A stretch of DNA of 64,000 bases from Thiosulfativibrio zosterae (GTDB taxonomy: Bacteria; Pseudomonadota; Gammaproteobacteria; Thiomicrospirales; Thiomicrospiraceae): the NCBI RefSeq assembly GCF_011398155.1, contig NZ_AP021888.1, forward strand, positions 2,392,001 through 2,456,000, written 5' to 3'. Each line of letters begins with the position of its first letter. Positions within the stretch are counted from its first letter, which is position 1. Shown here piece by piece: positions 63,147 through 64,000 of this stretch. Both the position numbers and the translations under genes were made by a program. The notes beneath the pieces were generated by a model, which searched no databases, was not told where the DNA came from, and was given only the letters and a program-made list of their open reading frames with translations.

Positions 63147-64000
63147 ATGAACCAAAAACTGTTAGACCTTTTGAGTCGTAACTCACTGATTTTTGTCATC
63201 AGTCTGAGCTTTGCTCTCTTAAGCATGAGTGCCACTCAAGCCGCAGAATCTGAATTGCGCATTTCCCCCCAGGCTTTGCAAAAACAGCTAGACCAGTTTG
63301 TTATTTTAGACGCTCGGCCCGCCAGCGATTACCTAGTCAGCCATATACCAGGTGCATTAAACTTTCCGGTTGCAGACACCTATGCCCATAAAGCCACGAA
63401 TGGCAAAATCATCGAACCCCAAGCCATGCAAGCCAAGCTCAGAAGTTTGGGGATTAGCGTCAATCAACCGGTGGTGGTCTATGACCAAGGCCAATTATTA
63501 GATGCGGCGCGCTTGTTTTGGGCATTAGAAGTTTACGGACTCAATCAGGTTAAATTATTAAACCAAGGGTTTGCCGGTTGGCAAAAAGCACAATTGGCCA
63601 CCGATGCCACCTTGCCAAAGGTAACGCCTAGTGATTATGTGACCAACATTCAATCAAACCGCTTGGCCACACGATTTACCACCCTATTAGCCAGCAAAAA
63701 CCCCAACCAAATTATTATTGATGCCCGCCCAGAAGACGCCTATTTAGGCAAGGTATCTTCGGCCAAACGCTATGGTCACATTTTAAGTGCCATCAATATT
63801 CCAGCGTCGCACAATCTGACCCAGGATAATGACTTGTCTAATTTGCAATCCTTAGCAGAATTAAAGTCACTTTACCAAGCCATTCCGCACACCAGCAAAG
63901 TGATTATTTATTGTGCAATCGGCAGAATTTCGTCCACTAACTATTTGGCTTTGCGAGAATTGGGCTATGATGTTGCCAACTACGATGCGTCTTGGAATGA
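63147..64000 (+). CDS. Periplasmic tandem-rhodanese sulfurtransferase, 5' part
   Basis: The gene runs off the right edge; 284 complete codons are seen. A signal peptide ends near TQAAESEL. Two rhodanese domains follow: the first (about 35-150; LDARPASDYLVSHIPGAL) has no cysteine at its active-site position (VVYDQGQ), and the second (about 175-284) has the catalytic Cys in IIYCAIGRISS, the normal arrangement for thiosulfate or 3-mercaptopyruvate sulfurtransferases. The end YDASWNE fits the family terminus, so little is missing. It should move sulfane sulfur outside the inner membrane, fitting a sulfur oxidiser. TTGGAG precedes the ATG. Confidence 0.88.
   Translation, partial: MNQKLLDLLSRNSLIFVISLSFALLSMSATQAAESELRISPQALQKQLDQFVILDARPASDYLVSHIPGALNFPVADTYAHKATNGKIIEPQAMQAKLRSLGISVNQPVVVYDQGQLLDAARLFWALEVYGLNQVKLLNQGFAGWQKAQLATDATLPKVTPSDYVTNIQSNRLATRFTTLLASKNPNQIIIDARPEDAYLGKVSSAKRYGHILSAINIPASHNLTQDNDLSNLQSLAELKSLYQAIPHTSKVIIYCAIGRISSTNYLALRELGYDVANYDASWN

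Noticed and set aside
63023-63235. 70-codon minus-strand frame over the rhodanese start
   Set aside because: It overlaps the promoter, ribosome binding site and signal peptide of the rhodanese gene and resembles no known protein.

Overview
The window is a chromosomal stretch of a gammaproteobacterium. The gene families and moderately low GC suggest a sulfur-oxidising chemolithoautotroph of the Thiomicrospira / Hydrogenovibrio / Thiomicrorhabdus group. This is inferred from gene content (glycolate salvage with one-carbon genes, DsrE-like proteins, a periplasmic rhodanese, ovothiol synthesis, many c-di-GMP genes) and not from a marker gene. There are no tRNA, rRNA, IS, phage or CRISPR features, and both ends cut through genes.

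Layout. 1-9 kb: 3' end of phosphoglucomutase, an exported histidine phosphatase, two convergent GGDEF-EAL proteins, and two EamA transporters around a metallo-beta-lactamase-fold hydrolase. 9-14.3 kb: SelO, then an ECF sigma factor with an anti-sigma factor that carries a DsrE-like domain, divergent from a periplasmic DsrE protein and a porin. 14.4-20.9 kb: META/MliC-type lipoprotein, methyltransferase, a tandem array of REP-like palindromes, a FetB-like permease, a PlsC+GNAT acyltransferase, lipocalin and an AlkD-like protein. 20.9-28.8 kb: a C2/C1 block (serine/alanine-glyoxylate aminotransferase divergent from glcDEF, then fhs and purT). 28.9-31.9 kb: a FliS-like protein behind a sigma-54-like promoter, a cytochrome b561, rpoH and a YoaK protein. 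31.9-39.5 kb: ovoA-ovoB and potFGHI.

39.6-49.6 kb is a signalling island. A CheY-like protein and a soluble hybrid kinase converge on a five-gene minus-strand operon: a kinase-less Cache/PAS/GAF receptor, a SiaA-like PP2C phosphatase, SiaB-like kinase, SiaC-like protein and an HD-GYP phosphodiesterase. The HD-GYP protein and the hybrid kinase share one N-terminal coiled-coil module. 49.9-55.6 kb holds a soluble ClpA-type AAA / FtsH-type AAA / M41 protease fusion, followed by two related small YbjN-like proteins, a two-helix membrane protein and a tail-anchored protein. 55.7-64 kb: lipoprotein, luxS-mtn, a nested structured non-coding element, a large chemoreceptor, a GGDEF protein with a decayed EAL domain, and the start of a periplasmic rhodanese.

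The strongest unexplained signals are: (1) a dispersed palindrome, CCAGGCCTGG, present eight times exactly plus variants, both between genes and inside genes in different reading frames; (2) the Clp-FtsH-M41 fusion cluster; (3) a Sia-type partner switch whose output is HD-GYP instead of the diguanylate cyclase SiaD; (4) the ECF sigma / anti-sigma-DsrE / DsrE / porin module.
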